A stretch of DNA of 64,000 bases. Origin: Litoribacillus peritrichatus. GTDB taxonomy: Bacteria; Pseudomonadota; Gammaproteobacteria; Pseudomonadales; Litoribrevibacteraceae. Shown in pieces: positions 61,071 through 64,000 of the stretch. The stretch lies in contig NZ_BAABBN010000015.1 in assembly GCF_039537985.1 (NCBI RefSeq), positions 248,001 through 312,000 of the forward strand, given 5' to 3'. The notes below the pieces were generated by a model. That model ran no database searches, was not told the DNA's origin, and saw only the letters and a program-made list of their open reading frames with translations. The stretch's first letter is position 1; every line of letters starts with the position of its first letter. The position numbers and the translations under genes are program-made.

Positions 61071-62462
61071 ATGTACGGTGTTAAACAAAGGGCATTTTCT
61101 CAACGAAGAGGTTTGTCATGGGTGAGTCTGGCTGCGGTAACGGCTTGCATGATGCTATGGCCGTTACGCTCATTTGCGCTCGATTTCATCTCGGCTTACC
61201 GAAGTGCGCTGCATAAAAATCCGGCGTATTTGGCAACCCAACAGCAACACTTAGCGGTTCAGGAAAAACGGGTGCAAGGCCGTGGAGGTTTGTTGCCTAC
61301 CTTGTCGCTGAATTACAGTCAGGCTTATAACTGGTCGGAGGTTGAACAACAATCCGGCGCAAATCGATACACGGAGGATCGGGATTATCAAAGTCATAAT
61401 GCCAGTTTGATGTTTCAGCAGCCTTTGTTGGATTACGAGGCCTGGTCTGGTTATCAAAAAGCCGATCAACAAGCCCAGGAGGCGGACGATCAATTCTTGG
61501 GAGAAACTGCGAAGTTGGCGTTGCAGGTGTTGACGTCATATACCCAGGCCATGTTGGCCCGCGATCAACAGGTGTTAGCAGAACAGCAGCTGGCGGCACA
61601 TCGAGCGTTGTTGCACCAAAACGAAAGTCTAAAAGCACAAGGCGAAGGCACTCAGACCGATGTGCTGGAAACGCAATCCCGGCTGTTTTTGTCTGAAACG
61701 GAATGGATTGAAGCGCAAGATGCGTTGGACTTAGCGTTGAGAACGTTAGCGCAGATGATTGACCTACCGGTAAGCCTGGCTGATTTGCCTGAACTGACTT
61801 CGTTTCAGGCCAGCTTACCGCTTGATTCCTCTGAACTCGCGCATTGGCAGAGGCTGGCGCTGCAGCATAACCCGGAACTGTTGGCGCTGGCCCATAGAGA
61901 GAAAGCGGCTGAGTATGAGGTATCGGTACAAAACTCCGGACACTATCCTCGGCTGAGTTTATACGCCAGCAGTCGCAGAACCGAGTCGGATACTGAAAAT
62001 ACCTATGAACAGCGCTATGACACAGAAAGTGTTGGGATTCAGCTGAAGGTGCCTTTGTATTTAGGCGGGCGGGTTTCTTCGGCGGCTCGTGAGGCACAAG
62101 CGATCAAGTCTCAGGTCAGTTATGAACTGGCCAGTAAACGGCAAGAAGTAATACTTAATGTCCGGCGGCATCTTCAAAAGTGCATCAGCAGTGTGTCCAG
62201 TCTGAAAGCCCGTCGTTTTGCTTTGTCTTCTTCTGAGGCGCTGGTTACGGCAACTCGGATGAGCGTTCAGGGCGGGGAACGGGGGAATCAGGACGTACTG
62301 GATGCGGAGCGTCAATGGTATCAAGCCAGAAGGGAACTTGCCCGGACTCAATACGATTACCTTCAGGCTTGGTTGGCACTGCACGTGGAAGCCGGTGTTC
62401 TGCAGGATGCACACATAGTGTTGGTGTCAGAACAATTTCGTCGGGTTAGTAAAAATATTTAA
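61071..62462 (+). CDS. hasF: TolC-family outer membrane channel HasF
   Basis: The 463-residue protein has a signal peptide (residues 1-36, ending near SFALDF) and two long coiled-coil halves typical of the TolC family (SAYRSALHKNPAYLATQQQH and LQHNPELLALAHREKAAEYE). It forms the outer-membrane duct for HasA with HasD and HasE. It starts directly after the hasE stop. Confidence 0.92.
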   Translation: MYGVKQRAFSQRRGLSWVSLAAVTACMMLWPLRSFALDFISAYRSALHKNPAYLATQQQHLAVQEKRVQGRGGLLPTLSLNYSQAYNWSEVEQQSGANRYTEDRDYQSHNASLMFQQPLLDYEAWSGYQKADQQAQEADDQFLGETAKLALQVLTSYTQAMLARDQQVLAEQQLAAHRALLHQNESLKAQGEGTQTDVLETQSRLFLSETEWIEAQDALDLALRTLAQMIDLPVSLADLPELTSFQASLPLDSSELAHWQRLALQHNPELLALAHREKAAEYEVSVQNSGHYPRLSLYASSRRTESDTENTYEQRYDTESVGIQLKVPLYLGGRVSSAAREAQAIKSQVSYELASKRQEVILNVRRHLQKCISSVSSLKARRFALSSSEALVTATRMSVQGGERGNQDVLDAERQWYQARRELARTQYDYLQAWLALHVEAGVLQDAHIVLVSEQFRRVSKNI

Positions 62463-62463
62463 T

Positions 62464-62505
62464 CTTTCACTGTCCCTTTATTTAATTGGTTCGTCATAAC
62501 TAATA
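62464..62505 (+). promoter_or_regulatory. Likely HasI-dependent promoter of the haem oxygenase gene
   Basis: CTGTCCCTTT (62470-62479) and CGTCAT (62492-62497), spacing as in the hasR promoter. It starts directly after hasF and lies about 40 bases before the next gene. Confidence 0.7.
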
Positions 62506-62538
62506 CACAGGGAGAATAGCTGAACAGGTCTTTTTATT

Positions 62539-63183
62539 ATGACGATGCAAGATGCAGCAACGAACGACAGTATTATTGAATTAACCACTGATGAGCAGGT
62601 TCGTGCTTGTAAACCGCTTTCCGTGTTATTGAAAAGTGAAACCACAAGCACCCATGAAAGCCTGGATCAGAGAATCATGCGGGCACAACCGTTTTCGGAT
62701 CAAGATCGATATCGGGGCTTTTTGAAAATGCAGTATTGTTTTCATTGGGCCACAGAAGAGCTGTACCGTAATCAAGGTGTGAATCGCTGGATTCCACAAT
62801 TGTCCTCGGGGTGCCGATTGGGGCAAGTGACGCAGGATTGTTTGGACTTGGGCATCACCTCAGATGAGTTGGCGCAGTTGGTGTCGGATCTCCAAAAGGT
62901 GAAGGCGGATGACCCAACGGCGTTGGGTTGGTTATATACTCTGGAAGGCTCCAACCTCGGCGCCGCATTTTTATTTAAGTTGGCCAAAAAATTGGGCTTT
63001 TCTGAGGCCCATGGGGCGCTGCACTTATCGGGTCATCCGGAAGGCCGAGGCCGTTACTGGAAGAACTTTAAGCAATGTCTGGATGCAATTGAACTGAACG
63101 AGCTGGATGTCGTTCGGGCGATTACGGGAGCCAGAGCCGCCTTTGTGTTTGTTCGTAAGCAAGTGGAAATACATTTGCCATGA
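62539..63183 (+). CDS. Haem oxygenase (biliverdin-producing, HemO/PigA-like)
   Basis: The 214-residue protein opens the haem ring and frees iron. The motif TSTHESLDQRIM contains the proximal haem histidine (His39). YRGFLKMQYCFHWATEELYR and the YTLEGSNLGAAFLFK stretch (a glycine-rich distal helix) mark the family. It is preceded by a HasI-type promoter. The ATG at 62539 and one at 62545 are both possible. It overlaps the DUF454 gene by four bases. Confidence 0.9.
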   Translation: MTMQDAATNDSIIELTTDEQVRACKPLSVLLKSETTSTHESLDQRIMRAQPFSDQDRYRGFLKMQYCFHWATEELYRNQGVNRWIPQLSSGCRLGQVTQDCLDLGITSDELAQLVSDLQKVKADDPTALGWLYTLEGSNLGAAFLFKLAKKLGFSEAHGALHLSGHPEGRGRYWKNFKQCLDAIELNELDVVRAITGARAAFVFVRKQVEIHLP

Positions 63184-63686
63184 AGTTAGCAGGTTTTGGT
63201 GTAAGCAAACTTTCGAAGCGCTTTTCGGCGATTACTGGCCAAGGGAAGCGGCTGATTTATTGTCTGTTTGCTTATCTGTTTTTAGCGATTGCAGTGGTCG
63301 GGGTGATCACGCCGGGCTTGCCTACCACGGAGTTTGTTCTGTTATCCGCCTGGTGTGCGGCCAAAGGTTCGCCCCGGCTGCACCAGTGGTTGCTGAATCA
63401 CAAACTCTTTGGCCCTATGCTGCAAGATTGGCAGCGTGACCGTACCGTCAGCCGTCGTACTAAGGTGGTCGCCAGTTTGATGATGAGTTTGTGCGTTATT
63501 CTGATGGTGATATGGGTGCCGCATCTGATGCTGGTCGGGGTAGCGGGCTTCTGCATGTTGCTCAGTTCGGTATGGCTGTGGACTCGGCCAGAGCCTTTCA
63601 ACGATCAAAGTAGCGCTGCCAGTCAACTGAATTCGGCGTCTCCACACTCACATTCATCAACATGTTCACCAACGAACGTTAAGTAA
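63180..63686 (+). CDS. DUF454 (YbaN-like) membrane protein
   Basis: A 168-residue protein with about three hydrophobic segments. The motifs GVITPGLPTTEFVLLSAWCAAKGS, cited in parts, and WQRDRTVSRRTKV define DUF454. The family is of unknown function but often lies near haem and iron genes. It overlaps the haem oxygenase gene by four bases (ATGA). The last 35 residues are hydrophilic. Confidence 0.85.
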   Translation: MKLAGFGVSKLSKRFSAITGQGKRLIYCLFAYLFLAIAVVGVITPGLPTTEFVLLSAWCAAKGSPRLHQWLLNHKLFGPMLQDWQRDRTVSRRTKVVASLMMSLCVILMVIWVPHLMLVGVAGFCMLLSSVWLWTRPEPFNDQSSAASQLNSASPHSHSSTCSPTNVK

Positions 63687-63689
63687 ATT

Positions 63690-64000
63690 ATGATCAAATT
63701 ATTCTTGAGAGCATTGGCTCTTGTTGGCTGTTTTACGTTTGGGCAAATGGTTTGGGCGGATCAAACCCAGGCGACGGCCGGGGTGGCAGAAACGGTTATT
63801 TCCAGTGAACTCCATGATTTATCGGCACTTTCTATGTTCATGAAAGCCGATTGGATCGTGCAGGCAGTGATGCTGTCTTTAATTTTAGCGTCGGTTTTGA
63901 GTTGGACCGTTTGGCTGGTTAAAACCGTACAAATCTCGAACGCTGGTCGACGTGCGAATGGATTTCGCAAGCGGTTATCCGAAACAGAGCAGTTATCCAC
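63690..64000 (+). CDS. exbB: ExbB-type proton-channel protein (partial)
   Basis: An open frame of 103 residues to the window end. A signal peptide (to about residue 23, VWADQ) and a short periplasmic lead are followed by a membrane segment with the ExbB-type text SMFMKADWIVQAVMLSLILA and WTVWLVKTVQI. ExbB energises TonB-dependent uptake such as by HasR. The gene directly follows the DUF454 gene, so it is probably part of the same operon; exbD and tonB would be expected beyond the window. Confidence 0.85.
   Translation, partial: MIKLFLRALALVGCFTFGQMVWADQTQATAGVAETVISSELHDLSALSMFMKADWIVQAVMLSLILASVLSWTVWLVKTVQISNAGRRANGFRKRLSETEQLS

Noticed and set aside
61297..62097. 266-codon minus-strand open frame
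   Set aside because: It is antisense to hasF, which has clear TolC features; no family features in the shadow frame.

Overview
The window is chromosomal DNA of a marine-type gammaproteobacterium (inference: order Oceanospirillales or a close relative, mid-40s to about 50% G+C). The conserved order accA-tilS-pyrG-kdsA-eno-ftsB-ispD-ispF-truD-surE-pcm-(DUF368)-nlpD-rpoS, with fdxA and mutS convergent to rpoS and then pncC-recA, is typical of Pseudomonas, Marinobacter and Oceanospirillales genomes. alaS-lysC-csrA followed by tRNA-Ser and tRNA-Arg genes fits the same group. A Na+-pumping oxaloacetate decarboxylase operon suggests a salt-adapted cell.

Layout. 1-12.9 kb: housekeeping block (fatty acid, tRNA, CTP, KDO, glycolysis, isoprenoid, division and stress genes) ending in rpoS and a terminator. 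13-20 kb: fdxA, mutS and a periplasmic binding protein on the minus strand, then pncC, an SOS-type recA, an S1C protease inserted before recX. 20.3-25.4 kb: an envelope lipid-transport set (two half-size PqiA proteins and a six-MCE-domain protein), a tiny HTH protein and a TonB-like protein with two hexanucleotide repeat tracts. 25.4-32.6 kb: EamA transporter with a possible attenuator leader, ytoQ, alaS, lysC, csrA and four tRNA genes, three of them identical tRNA-Arg. 32.6-48.5 kb: dusC, oadGAB, several small or poorly known proteins, an AlkC-like glycosylase, a rhomboid/B-box membrane pair, a GH114 glycosidase, an XRE regulator and greB.

48.5-64 kb: a complete Has-type haem acquisition locus, the most interesting part. 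A Fur box precedes hasI (ECF sigma) and hasS (FecR anti-sigma). hasR (TonB-dependent receptor), hasA (secreted hemophore), hasDEF (type I secretion of HasA), a haem oxygenase, a DUF454 protein and an exbB that runs off the window follow. Two large paralogous proteins with GloVer-type repeats, an Ig-like domain and a GlyGly-CTERM tail flank hasA on both sides and are embedded in the operon; I know of no role for such proteins in haem uptake. A nearly identical 42-bp promoter-like element with identical internal spacing occurs upstream of hasR and upstream of the haem oxygenase gene, and is the likely HasI target. A tandem hairpin pair directly after hasA probably sets its expression apart from the secretion genes.

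How the locus should work (inference from known Has systems): iron starvation relieves Fur at hasI; haem-loaded HasA docking on HasR signals through the HasR N-terminal domain and HasS to free HasI, which fires the two conserved promoters; HasDEF exports HasA; HasR imports haem using ExbB-type energy; the oxygenase releases iron. The two GloVer proteins are candidates for surface-held or released factors that capture haem or haemoproteins.
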